64,000 bases of DNA from Methylicorpusculum sp. Lineage in GTDB: Bacteria; Pseudomonadota; Gammaproteobacteria; Methylococcales; Methylomonadaceae. Made by a program: the position numbers and the translations under genes. The notes beneath the pieces were generated by a model. That model did no database searches, had not been told where the DNA came from, and saw only the letters and a program-made list of their open reading frames with translations. Positions 55,930 to 64,000 of this stretch are shown here, piece by piece (within the stretch, counting starts at the first letter, position 1; each line of letters begins with the position of its first letter). The DNA lies in assembly GCF_030651835.1 (NCBI RefSeq), contig NZ_JAUSBX010000004.1:1-64000 (forward strand), written 5' to 3'.

Positions 55930-56661
55930 TCAGGCGTGTAAATGGGTAAGCGGTTGCCTGGAAATAGTGCCACCGTCTTTAGAGCTGTCATCGCGATGAC
56001 GGGTTAACGCCCGGGTTTTTTCAAGCAGATTTTTTTGAGTTTCGATGGCCGTTTCCTTAGCCAGCGCATAAAATTCCTGGCAATGAAAAAGGGCAATATC
56101 TATCAGCTCCATTAGGGGTTTGATCAGCCTGGTTTCAATAAACTGAAGCGATTTGTCATAAGCTGACTTCGCTTGTTCAGCGTATTTGTCCATCATTTGT
56201 TCCAGAGGATCTCTGATCCAATTTGGCACATAGCGTTTTATTTCATCTAAATACCGGCTCACGCTAAACAGAAAACGCTTCAATTCATAAATCATCGGCA
56301 TCATTACGGATGAATTGAATGTTCCTTTGAGGTGGATGAGCTGTAATTTTGCAGCAGTCAGTAATCTTTCAACCGGTGCCAGGATTTCGTTCATTTTGTG
56401 CCAGTCGATATGTTTGGGAATGAGCGCCAGTTGCCCATTAATTTGACGGTAAGATCTAAGAAAAAGAGGGGATAGATTGGACTGGAGTTGAGCTTCAAGC
56501 GCGGCGATTTGCTGATGCTGATCCTCAATTTTTCTTTGAAGTTCGAAGTTGCTTAATTGTTTGTTTTGGAGCTCATCAGTCAATGAGTTAATTTGCTCTT
56601 CAAGTTTGCCTAGTTTATTCAGTAATACCTGATGGGTATCAAAATCGGCCCCCGTTTCCAT
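55930..56661 (-). CDS. Hypothetical coiled-coil protein
   Basis: 243 residues, no signal peptide. Residues 12-65 form a coiled coil (LLNKLGKLEEQINSLTDEL, then HQQIAALEAQLQ). The rest is helical with hydrophobic stretches (MMPMIYELKRFLFSVSRYLDEIK) but no clear membrane span. GGGGAGAG precedes the ATG. No family recognised. It stands alone, facing a repeat element at its 3' end. Confidence 0.6.
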   Translation of the reverse strand: METGADFDTHQVLLNKLGKLEEQINSLTDELQNKQLSNFELQRKIEDQHQQIAALEAQLQSNLSPLFLRSYRQINGQLALIPKHIDWHKMNEILAPVERLLTAAKLQLIHLKGTFNSSVMMPMIYELKRFLFSVSRYLDEIKRYVPNWIRDPLEQMMDKYAEQAKSAYDKSLQFIETRLIKPLMELIDIALFHCQEFYALAKETAIETQKNLLEKTRALTRHRDDSSKDGGTISRQPLTHLHA

Positions 56662-57101
56662 TGTCTCTCCCCTTTATAGATTATTGTTATTATTCTAAAG
56701 TTGACGCCCTTCATATCAGTAGAAAGCGAATGTGTCAAGTTAGTATGATTTTTTTGTCCAATAAAATGCTCAATTAAATCTAAAAAGCAGCTGTGAGTGA
56801 TTGAAATATAAGATAGGTTCAAAAACATACGGTTTAAACAGCAGTCATTCATCCATGGAATGACGCTCTAAAATCAAGTATCGTTAGGCAAGAGGCATCA
56901 TCCCCGCCCGAAAGACGGCAACTATTAATGCAAACAGAGTTCTCTAACAAGCCTGGATCGCCTTATGAAAACTGAGAAACTTTTTTGGTGTTTATTCGAT
57001 TGTTCAAAACAATGAGCATCCTGATTAAAACCTTAATTAAGATTTCAACAACATAAGACTGCAATAATACGGATTGAGAAATTTTTTTAGGTAAAAAAGG
57101 T
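56662..57101. other. Divergent intergenic region, no recognised feature
   Basis: AT-rich spacer between the coiled-coil protein and the L,D-transpeptidase. It must hold promoters for both, but I cannot identify convincing -35/-10 pairs, and no RNA gene or repeat is evident. Confidence 0.4.
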
Positions 57102-58457
57102 ATGCGTATCAATCAATTTAAAAATTTCATATCGGCTAGACCGGTACCTTTATTTTTGATTTTCTGCAGCATTGTGCTTAGCGGTTGTCAGACTATTGCG
57201 CCTATTCCGGAAGAAGAGGAATGGCAATTTATTCCCCGGCATGAGTTTACTATTGCCGGAGAGCAAACGATGATTGGGCAGTTAGCTCAGTCTGAGGTTA
57301 TAGCAGATGAAAGTTTGCCCGTCATCGCGCGTGAATTCGGTTTGGGTTTTGATGAAATAACCCGAGCCAATCCTGATCTTGATCCTTGGATTCCTGAACC
57401 GACTGCAGCGGTAAATTTGCCTTTGCGCTTTATTCTGCCTGATGCTCCGAAACAGGGGATTGTGCTTAATATCGCTGCAAAACGGATGTTTTATTTTCCA
57501 GGTAAAACTGTCACCAAAGTGTTGACCTATCCCGTGGGTATCGGCCGTGAAGGATGGGAAACTCCGACAGGGAAAACTAAAATAGTCTCAAAAAAAGCCC
57601 GGCCAAGCTGGACGGTGCCGGAGTCGGTATTAAAAGAACATGCTAAAAAAGGCGACAAATTACCTAAAGTGGTTCCTGCGGGTGAAAATAATCCCTTAGG
57701 TTTATATGCACTGAGACTGGGCTTTCAGAGCTATTTGATCCATGGCACGAACAAACCCTACGGTGTCGGAATGGAGGTCAGCCATGGCTGCATCAGGTTG
57801 TATCCCGAAGATGTTGAGCAATTGTTTAATCAAACTTCGGTTGGGACCCCGGTGCGCGTGGTCGACCAGCCGTTTTTAACGGCTTGGGATAGCAATGAGC
57901 TATTTTTACAAGCCTATCAACCGGTACATAAGAGCGACTCGGCTACCAGGAAACTGATCAAAGCATTAATGACGCGGTTGCAAAAGATAGAATCTCAATC
58001 CGGACGCGCCATCAATTGGGATGTGGTGGACAAGGCTTTGCAACGCCTGGACGGCGTGCCGGTGGCCATTTTGGCGGATACTCTAGCGGATAAGGGGTTT
58101 TCAGCTGCAATAAAAGCCAAACGAATCTCTGCCTTCAGTGTCAAGCCGGTACAGGAGCCTTCGAGTCCCGGAACCTGGCGCTTGCTGGTTGCAACGTTTA
58201 ACGACCCTCAACAAGCGCGCCGCTTAGCATCAATGCTAAATCATCAAGGCCCTCCCATTCCTTCAAGTGCGGTCTATTCTGAACAGGGTTACCCGGTTGT
58301 TGCCGGACCCTTCAAATCCAAGGCAGAAGCCAGGCAGGCCGCTAAGCGAATTGCGATGGATTTTGAACTGGCTGCTGAGTTGATCAAGCCGGATGACGAT
58401 CTTAATGCCACTTACAAACAGGCAAAAATGTCGGGTATTCGGAAATGGGATATTTGA
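57102..58457 (+). CDS. L,D-transpeptidase lipoprotein with SPOR-like tail
   Basis: 451 residues. A signal peptide ends in the lipobox LSGC. A LysM-like segment lies at about 70-110 (IAREFGLGFDEITRANPDLDPWIPEP). The YkuD catalytic domain, about 125-250, has the motif HGTNKPYG then SHGCIRLY with nucleophile Cys230. The C-terminal 100 residues (TWRLLVATFNDPQQARRLASML, GYPVVAGPFKSKAEARQAAKR) look like a SPOR repeat that binds denuded glycan. It likely cross-links peptidoglycan or attaches lipoprotein from the outer membrane side. Confidence 0.85.
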   Translation: MRINQFKNFISARPVPLFLIFCSIVLSGCQTIAPIPEEEEWQFIPRHEFTIAGEQTMIGQLAQSEVIADESLPVIAREFGLGFDEITRANPDLDPWIPEPTAAVNLPLRFILPDAPKQGIVLNIAAKRMFYFPGKTVTKVLTYPVGIGREGWETPTGKTKIVSKKARPSWTVPESVLKEHAKKGDKLPKVVPAGENNPLGLYALRLGFQSYLIHGTNKPYGVGMEVSHGCIRLYPEDVEQLFNQTSVGTPVRVVDQPFLTAWDSNELFLQAYQPVHKSDSATRKLIKALMTRLQKIESQSGRAINWDVVDKALQRLDGVPVAILADTLADKGFSAAIKAKRISAFSVKPVQEPSSPGTWRLLVATFNDPQQARRLASMLNHQGPPIPSSAVYSEQGYPVVAGPFKSKAEARQAAKRIAMDFELAAELIKPDDDLNATYKQAKMSGIRKWDI

Positions 58458-58526
58458 AATTTAAAGTTTCCTTGAATTCATATAATAACTATGGCGTCCG
58501 CAGAGTATTAGGCTACTCCTTTTTCA

Positions 58527-58690
58527 CAGCAATTCTCAGTTTGATCTTTGCGGCGTCATTTTGGGCAGGGAAAAGCCTTTTGAGGTACGCCGTAAACCCT
58601 TCCATGGGGGCTTGACAGCAGCATCCCTGCTGCCGACATCCTCAAAAAGCTTCCCCCAGCCCTTTTTTCTCTTCAAATTGAGAATTGCTG
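58527..58690 (+). mobile_element. Family 1 MITE-like element, copy 5
   Basis: A 164-bp copy from CAGCAATTCTCAG to GAGAATTGCTG with the full set of landmarks, closest to the copy at 55.7 kb. Flanks CCTTTTTCA (58518-58526) and CAGTTTTCA (58691-58699) match at 7 of 9. It lies 100 bp upstream of hsdM, at the edge of the restriction island. Confidence 0.85.
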
Positions 58691-58791
58691 CAGTTTTCAA
58701 CAAGTGATTAGATAAAGCGTCTTTGCTCGTTATAATGCCACGCTTGATATGACCGGATGGCTATTAAAACGTATTTCAAAAGGATTCTACA

Positions 58792-60348
58792 ATGACAAGC
58801 ACCCAACAACGCGCCGCACTGCAACGCCAAATCTGGCAAATCGCCAACGATGTACGCGGTGCGGTTGATGGCTGGGATTTCAAGCAGTATGTACTTGGAA
58901 CGCTGTTTTATCGCTTTATCAGTGAAAACTTTGCCAGCTACATCGAAGGCGGTGATGACAGCATCCACTATGCGGAGCTTTCCGACAGTGTCATCACCCC
59001 GGACATCAAAGACGACGCCATCAAAACCAAAGGCTACTTCATCTACCCAAGCCAGCTCTTTGCCACCATCGCCGCCAGTGCCAACACCAATGACAGCCTG
59101 AATACCGATCTGGCCGCCATCTTTGCCGCCATCGAAAGCTCCGCCAACGGCTACCCCTCAGAGCGCGACATCAAAGGCCTGTTTGCCGATTTCGACACCA
59201 CCAGCAACCGCCTCGGCAATACCGTGGTCGACAAAAACACCCGTTTAGCCGCCGTGCTTAAAGGCGTGGCCGGACTGGAATTTGGTGACTTTGAAGGCAA
59301 CCACATCGACCTGTTTGGCGATGCCTACGAATTTCTGATTTCCAACTACGCCGCCAATGCCGGTAAATCCGGTGGCGAGTTTTTCACCCCGCAAAATGTC
59401 TCGAAGCTGATTGCGCAACTGGCCATGCACAAGCAAACCAGCGTCAACAAGATTTACGACCAAGCCTGCGGTTCCGGCTCGCTGCTGCTGCAAGCCAAAA
59501 AACACTTTGACGCCCACATCATTGAAGAAGGGTTTTTTGGCCAGGAAATTAACCATACCACTTATAACCTGGCGCGTATGAACATGTTTTTGCACAACAT
59601 CAACTACGACAAGTTTAATATAGCGCTGGGCAACACTTTGTTAGACCCGCATTTTGGTGATGAAAAACCTTTTGATGCCATTGTTTCCAACCCTCCGTAT
59701 TCGGTGAACTGGATAGGCTCAGACGATCCCACCCTGATCAACGATGAACGCTTTGCCCCGGCTGGCGTATTAGCCCCCAAATCCAAAGCCGACTTTGCCT
59801 TCGTGCTGCATGCGCTCAGTTACCTGTCCAGCAAAGGCCGTGCGGCCATTGTCTGCTTCCCCGGCATTTTTTACCGGGGCGGAGCCGAGCAGAAAATCCG
59901 GAAGTACCTGGTGGATAACAACTATGTCGAAACCGTGATTTCGCTGGCGCCCAACTTGTTTTACGGCACCACCATTGGCGTGAATATTCTGGTACTGTCT
60001 AAGCACAAAACCGACACCACCACCCAATTTATTGATGCCAGCGGCCTGTTTAAGAAAGAAACCAATAACAACGTACTCACCGACGAGCACATCGAAAAAA
60101 TTATGGATGTGTTCGATAGCAAAGCGGATGTTGAACACTTTGCCAAATCGGTGAACTTTGAGGCCATCGCGGCGAACGATTACAACCTGTCGGTCAGCAG
60201 CTATGTCGAAGCCAAAGACAACCGCGAAGTGGTGGATATTGTGCAGCTCAATGCCGAGCTGAAAACCACCGTCGCCAAAATCGATAAGCTTCGTAAAGAT
60301 ATTGATGCCATCGTGGCAGAGATTGAAGGTGGCGAGCTTCAAGCATGA
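58792..60348 (+). CDS. hsdM: Type I restriction-modification methylase subunit
   Basis: 518 residues. It methylates adenine with SAM as part of the HsdM2S complex. N-terminal helical domain ([24 protein letters not shown]), then the methylase core with [14 protein letters not shown], motif [14 protein letters not shown] and the catalytic NPPYS. AAAGGA precedes the ATG. The length and N-terminus fit the type IC (EcoR124-like) group. Codon choice (GCC, ACC, CTG) is richer in GC than in the neighbouring chromosomal genes, which supports transfer. Confidence 0.93.
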   Translation: MTSTQQRAALQRQIWQIANDVRGAVDGWDFKQYVLGTLFYRFISENFASYIEGGDDSIHYAELSDSVITPDIKDDAIKTKGYFIYPSQLFATIAASANTNDSLNTDLAAIFAAIESSANGYPSERDIKGLFADFDTTSNRLGNTVVDKNTRLAAVLKGVAGLEFGDFEGNHIDLFGDAYEFLISNYAANAGKSGGEFFTPQNVSKLIAQLAMHKQTSVNKIYDQACGSGSLLLQAKKHFDAHIIEEGFFGQEINHTTYNLARMNMFLHNINYDKFNIALGNTLLDPHFGDEKPFDAIVSNPPYSVNWIGSDDPTLINDERFAPAGVLAPKSKADFAFVLHALSYLSSKGRAAIVCFPGIFYRGGAEQKIRKYLVDNNYVETVISLAPNLFYGTTIGVNILVLSKHKTDTTTQFIDASGLFKKETNNNVLTDEHIEKIMDVFDSKADVEHFAKSVNFEAIAANDYNLSVSSYVEAKDNREVVDIVQLNAELKTTVAKIDKLRKDIDAIVAEIEGGELQA

Positions 60349-61379
60349 ACGCCAACCAAAAAATGCCCACCATTCGGTCATCAGCTGCGGAATATCTCAC
60401 CTTTATTGCCGCCAGCGGCGAAGGAGGAATTGAGGCTGTTTATGCCGATGAAGATGTATGGTTAAGCCAGAAGATGATGGGGGTGTTGTACGACGTGAAT
60501 GTGCGCACCGTGAATGAGCACTTGAAAAAAATCTTTGCCGACAGCGAGCTACAAGAGGAGGCAGTTATCCGGAATTTCCGGATAACTGCCTCCGACGGCA
60601 AGAATTACAACACCAATCACTACAACCTATTGGCCATTATTGCAGTGGGTTACAAAGTCAATTCCGAGCGCGCAGTGCAGTTTCGCAAATGGGCCACAGG
60701 CATCATCAAGGAATACACCATCAAAGCCTATGTCATGGACGATGAGCGCCTTAAAAATGATGGCTCTATCCTTGGAAAAAAATATTTTGAGGAGCAGTTG
60801 GAGCGTATTCGTGAAATACGACTCAGCGAACGCAAGTTTTATCAAAAGATAACCGACATCTACGCCACCGCGATTGACTACGATGTGACAGCTTCAGCTA
60901 CCAAACGATTCTTTGCAACCGTACAAAACAAATTGCACTGGGCCATTCACGGTCAAACCGCTGCTGAAGTGGTTTACACCCGTGCCGATGCCGAAAAACC
61001 CCAAATGGGCTTAACCTCATGGAAAGACGCTCCCAAAGGTAAGATTCAAAAGTTTGATGTCAGCATTGCCAAAAATTACCTGACCACCAATGAAATCGCT
61101 CAACTACAACGGTTGGTCAATGCCTATCTGGATGTCGCCGAAGACATGGCTTTAAGAAAAATGCCGATGACTATGGTCGATTGGGAAGAGCGACTGAATC
61201 GTTTTATTGCGGCAACGGATCGGGAGATTTTGCAAGACGCTGGCAAAGTGACCGCCGAAATCGCCAAAGCGCACGCAATCAGCGAATTTGAAAAATACCG
61301 CATCGTACAGGATAGACTCTACGAATCCGATTTTGATAAGACAATCAACGCGATCGAACAACAAGGCGACAAACAATGA
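60345..61379 (+). CDS. RhuM-family protein
   Basis: 344 residues. Family landmarks: [40 protein letters not shown], then VNEHLKKIF, and [31 protein letters not shown]. RhuM proteins, named from Salmonella pathogenicity island 3, recur in restriction islands; their biochemical role is unknown, though the first part resembles a phage-type DNA-binding (BRO/KilA-like) domain. It overlaps hsdM by 4 bases and fic by 4 bases. Confidence 0.85.
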   Translation: MNANQKMPTIRSSAAEYLTFIAASGEGGIEAVYADEDVWLSQKMMGVLYDVNVRTVNEHLKKIFADSELQEEAVIRNFRITASDGKNYNTNHYNLLAIIAVGYKVNSERAVQFRKWATGIIKEYTIKAYVMDDERLKNDGSILGKKYFEEQLERIREIRLSERKFYQKITDIYATAIDYDVTASATKRFFATVQNKLHWAIHGQTAAEVVYTRADAEKPQMGLTSWKDAPKGKIQKFDVSIAKNYLTTNEIAQLQRLVNAYLDVAEDMALRKMPMTMVDWEERLNRFIAATDREILQDAGKVTAEIAKAHAISEFEKYRIVQDRLYESDFDKTINAIEQQGDKQ

Positions 61380-61981
61380 TTTTAGAAAATAAACTCAATA
61401 TCACCCATCAGGTTGATCTCGCCAAGGCGGAAGAAAAAATCAGCAAACAAAAAGCCAAGCAGCTTTTTGATTCTGGGGATATTGCCAAAGTGGAAATCGG
61501 CACCTTTGCCGGGCTTAGCTTTATCCATGCCTATTTGTTTGAAGATATTTATGACTTTGCCGGCCTTATCCGCGACGTAAATATCGCCAAAGGTAATTTT
61601 CGTTTCGCGCCACTGATGTATTTAGAACCCTCGCTTAAACATATCGACGCCATGCCGCAAGGCAGTTTTGACGAAATCATCGAAAAATATGTCGAAATGA
61701 ATATTGCCCACCCCTTCCGCGAAGGCAATGGCCGCGCCATCCGCATCTGGCTGGATCTGATGCTTAAAAAAGAAATTAAACAGGTTGTCGATTGGAACTT
61801 GGTGGATAAAGATGACTATCTCTCAGCCATGCAGCGCAGTGTGGTCAAAGACATTGAAATCAAAGTATTACTCAAGTCAGCCTTAACCGACCAAATTGAT
61901 GACCGCGCCTTGTTTATGAAGGGCATTGATGTGAGTTATTACTATGAAGGCTATAGCGAATTCAAGACTGAGGAGTTGTAA
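61376..61981 (+). CDS. Fic-domain protein
   Basis: 201 residues. The Fic core holds the catalytic motif HPFREGNGR with His112, and FAGLIRDVNIAKGNFRFAP upstream is the flap-like region. Fic proteins usually transfer AMP from ATP to a target protein. A clear (S/T)xxxE(G/N) inhibitory helix is not seen in the chain, so an outside partner may control it; RhuM, encoded just upstream with a 4-base overlap, is a candidate. Target unknown. Confidence 0.88.
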   Translation: MILENKLNITHQVDLAKAEEKISKQKAKQLFDSGDIAKVEIGTFAGLSFIHAYLFEDIYDFAGLIRDVNIAKGNFRFAPLMYLEPSLKHIDAMPQGSFDEIIEKYVEMNIAHPFREGNGRAIRIWLDLMLKKEIKQVVDWNLVDKDDYLSAMQRSVVKDIEIKVLLKSALTDQIDDRALFMKGIDVSYYYEGYSEFKTEEL

Positions 61982-61984
61982 ATA

Positions 61985-62797
61985 ATGTCAAAGTCCAAAA
62001 CCATCATCGTGCTCAACGAAGAAATTCGGGTGACGCAAGAACATTACATTTCCTTGACGGACATGCTTCGCTCAAAAGACGGCGATTTTTTCATTTCAGA
62101 TTGGCTAAGAAACCGCAACACATTGGAGTACCTTGGGATATGGGAGCGGGTTCACAACCCAAATTTTAATTGGGGCGAATTCGCCACAATTAAAAGCCAA
62201 GCCGGTTTAAACAGCTACAAGATTAGCGTTAAAGAATGGGTGGCAAAAACCCAGGCTATCGGCATACAGGCCAAAGCGGGGCGCTACGGCGGCACTTATG
62301 CGCACGCCGATATTGCCTTTGAATTCGGCATGTGGATCAGCGCGGAATTTAAAATCTACCTCATCAAAGAATTTCAGCGGCTCAAGGAACAAGAGCAGCA
62401 GCAACTAGGCTGGGATATTAAGCGCCAACTTACCAAGATCAACTACCGCATTCATACCGATGCCATTAAAGAAAACCTGATTCCGCCCCAACTCAGCAAA
62501 CAGCAAATCAGCTTGGTCTATGCCTCGGAAGCCGACGTATTAAACGTAGCGCTGTTTGGCAAAACCGCCAAACAATGGCGGGATGAAAATCCCGATAAAG
62601 ACGGCAATATTCGCGATTATGCCAATGTCTCGCAATTGGTTTGCCTAGCCAACCTGGAAACCCTGAATGCCCACTTTATCCAGCAGGCACTTCCCCAGAA
62701 TGAACGCTTACGGCTGCTCAACAATACGGCCATCCAGCAGATGCGCCTGTTAACCCAGGACAGCCGCATTAACAATCTGGAGGGCGGCAAGGCATGA
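61985..62797 (+). CDS. KilA-N domain protein
   Basis: 270 residues. A KilA-N domain occupies about residues 15-130 (YISLTDMLRSKDGDFFISDWLRNRNTLEYLGIWE, then GRYGGTYAHADIAFEFGMWIS). This is a phage- and virus-derived DNA-binding fold. GAGGAG lies before the ATG. It overlaps hsdS by 4 bases. Such proteins recur between hsdM and hsdS in restriction islands; function there is not established. Confidence 0.88.
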   Translation: MSKSKTIIVLNEEIRVTQEHYISLTDMLRSKDGDFFISDWLRNRNTLEYLGIWERVHNPNFNWGEFATIKSQAGLNSYKISVKEWVAKTQAIGIQAKAGRYGGTYAHADIAFEFGMWISAEFKIYLIKEFQRLKEQEQQQLGWDIKRQLTKINYRIHTDAIKENLIPPQLSKQQISLVYASEADVLNVALFGKTAKQWRDENPDKDGNIRDYANVSQLVCLANLETLNAHFIQQALPQNERLRLLNNTAIQQMRLLTQDSRINNLEGGKA

Positions 62798-63918
62798 GCG
62801 GCGTGGATTTTTTGGTCAAGCTGCTGGATGGTTCGGGAGTCGAATGGCAACCTTTGGAACAGATTGCCAAAATAAAACATGGGAAAGATTGGAAGGGTTT
62901 GAATTCTGGTGATATTCCTGTTTATGGCTCCGGCGGTATCATGGGTTATGTCGATGAGTATTCGTATAACAAGCCAACCGTTTTGATTCCTCGCAAGGGA
63001 TCAATCACGAATATTTTTTACGTCGAAACTCCATTTTGGAATGTTGACACGATTTACTATACAGATATTGATGTTTCTAAGGTTATCCCGAAGTATCTAT
63101 ATCACTTTGTCAAAACTATTGACTTAATGTCGCTTGACACGGGTTCTGGAAGGCCAAGCCTGACCCAGGCGATTTTGAACAAAATCCTTGTTCCAATCCC
63201 CTGCCAAGAAAACCCAGAAAAATCGCTTGAAATCCAAGGTGAAATCGTCCGCATTTTGGATGCTTTCACCGTGCTGACCGCCGAGCTGACCGCCGAGCTG
63301 ACCGCCCGCAAAAAACAGTACCACTACTATCGCGACCAGTTGTTGAGTTTTGAAGAAGGGGATGTGGTGTGGAAGACGTTGGGGGATCTGGTCGACATAA
63401 ACACCGGATCAAAGCCACCTGAAATTCTTGAAATCGCGACAAGCTTTGATTACATCAATGCTGGAACATCCAGATCGGGATACAGCGCGGCAAGCAATTG
63501 TGTAGGTGACACCGTCACAACCCCTTCGCGAGGCCAAGGGGGAATTGGCTACGTGGGGTACCAAAGGGAGTCATTTTGGCTGGGTCCTTTGTGCTACAAA
63601 TTGCAATCAATAGATAAGACTGTTTTGATAAACAAGTACCTTTTCTATTTCCTTCAATCAAGAAGCGAATTGTTGTTGGGCTTGAAAAAAGAAGGCGGGG
63701 TACCTGCCGTGAACAAGTCTGACCTTGTCAAATTAGAAATGCCCGTTCCCTTGCTAGAAGTACAGCAACGGATCGTAGCCATCCTCGACAAATTCGATGC
63801 CCTAACCAATTCCATCACCGAAGGCTTACCTCGCGAAATCGAATTACGCCAAAGGCAATACGCGTATTATCGCGATTTGCTGTTGAACTTTCCCAAGCCG
63901 GAAGAAGTAGAGGCATAA
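62794..63918 (+). CDS. hsdS: Type I restriction-modification specificity subunit
   Basis: 374 residues with two target-recognition domains, about 13-140 and 190-320, each followed by a conserved helix ([14 protein letters not shown]..., and [34 protein letters not shown]). HsdS sets the DNA site for both cutting and methylation. Between the halves lies a tandem TAEL repeat, a type IC hallmark. The two conserved segments end in matching YYRDQLLSF and YYRDLLLNF motifs, showing an internal duplication. Confidence 0.92.
   Translation: MSGVDFLVKLLDGSGVEWQPLEQIAKIKHGKDWKGLNSGDIPVYGSGGIMGYVDEYSYNKPTVLIPRKGSITNIFYVETPFWNVDTIYYTDIDVSKVIPKYLYHFVKTIDLMSLDTGSGRPSLTQAILNKILVPIPCQENPEKSLEIQGEIVRILDAFTVLTAELTAELTARKKQYHYYRDQLLSFEEGDVVWKTLGDLVDINTGSKPPEILEIATSFDYINAGTSRSGYSAASNCVGDTVTTPSRGQGGIGYVGYQRESFWLGPLCYKLQSIDKTVLINKYLFYFLQSRSELLLGLKKEGGVPAVNKSDLVKLEMPVPLLEVQQRIVAILDKFDALTNSITEGLPREIELRQRQYAYYRDLLLNFPKPEEVEA
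63274..63306 (+). repeat. 12-bp tandem repeat encoding TAEL in hsdS
   Basis: CTGACCGCCGAG occurs at 63274-63285 and 63286-63297, then nine bases of a third unit (63298-63306). It encodes [11 protein letters not shown] in the central spacer helix. In EcoR124 versus EcoR124II (EcoDXXI), two versus three such units change the gap in the DNA site by one base. Confidence 0.9.
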
Positions 63919-63919
63919 C

Positions 63920-64000
63920 ATGAGCAAGACGCTAACGGAAATAGCACAGCAGCTGAAAGACGCCAATAAAAAGGTGCAGCTGATCTATGCCTTTAATGGC
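63920..64000 (+). CDS. Start of an ATPase-like gene, cut by the window end
   Basis: 27 codons are visible from ATG 63920, one base past the hsdS stop: [16 protein letters not shown], then [11 protein letters not shown]. From memory, similar N-termini in type I restriction islands continue into a GTGKT P-loop, so an ATP-binding protein is likely; the P-loop itself lies outside the window. It is not the start expected of HsdR. Confidence 0.45.
   Translation, partial: MSKTLTEIAQQLKDANKKVQLIYAFNG

Noticed and set aside
59770-60381. 203-codon frame antisense to hsdM
   Set aside because: It arises from the GC-rich codon bias of hsdM; the protein is low in complexity and has no known motif.

Overview
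The window reads as the chromosome of a gammaproteobacterium. The support is gene content and order: asd next to a fimV-type gene, leuC-leuD, a truD/surE/pcm neighbourhood, aerobic hemF, and the DUF1415, DUF1820 and DUF3422 families. A secreted protein ending in a VPVPAAVW-type sorting tail, together with an ExeA-like ATPase, is reminiscent of methane-oxidising Methylococcales, but that assignment is inference and no methanotrophy gene lies in the window. No rRNA, tRNA or CRISPR array was seen.

Layout. 0-1.15 kb is a decayed IS4/Tn5-type element that has cut off the end of a gene. 1.1-4.8 kb holds three tandem paralogues joining a cyclic-nucleotide-binding-like domain to an HDOD domain. 5.3-12.7 kb carries a large hypothetical protein, a small lipoprotein, an ExeA-like ATPase, a gamma-carbonic anhydrase, an RhlE-type helicase and a TPR protein. 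13.1-20.7 kb is a transglutaminase / ATP-grasp / transglutaminase cluster with DUF2126 and Alpha-E domains, predicted to work in peptide or protein amide-bond chemistry. 20.7-30.8 kb is mostly housekeeping: hemF, a PEP-CTERM-like protein, DUF1415, a CBS protein, adk, leuCD, asd and fimV. 30.9-33.4 kb is a small defence-like pocket (PD-(D/E)XK protein, Mrr endonuclease) with REP-like inverted repeats. 33.5-41.2 kb carries a DUF1820 protein, a nifJ / dihydroorotate-dehydrogenase-like operon and a Cu(I)-type P-type ATPase. 41.4-50.0 kb holds truD, uppP, an Smr protein, surE-pcm, two small membrane proteins, an aldo/keto reductase, an AI-2E family permease and DUF3422. 50.2-55.1 kb is an unusual three-gene unit: a CBM21 plus endonuclease/exonuclease/phosphatase enzyme, a phospholipase-D-like protein, and an aminoglycoside-phosphotransferase-like/P-loop kinase fusion. 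55.2-58.5 kb has a lipoprotein, a coiled-coil protein and an L,D-transpeptidase. 58.8-64.0 kb is the start of a type I restriction-modification island: hsdM, rhuM-like, fic, KilA-N, hsdS, then a gene cut by the window edge.

The most distinctive non-coding content is two families of short non-coding mobile elements. Family 1 (about 162-166 bp, five clear copies) has CAG...CTG-ended inverted termini and target-site duplications of about 9 bp. One copy sits exactly at the start codon of the aldo/keto reductase with a perfect 9-bp duplication that copies the initiator. Family 2 (150 bp, two copies) is also an inverted-repeat element with duplicated flanks. Both share a central hairpin around CATCCCTG. 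Other points of interest are a TAEL-type 12-bp tandem repeat in hsdS, which in the EcoR124 family sets the spacer length of the recognition site, an HP-to-HF change in the copper ATPase, and two CRP-like palindromes.
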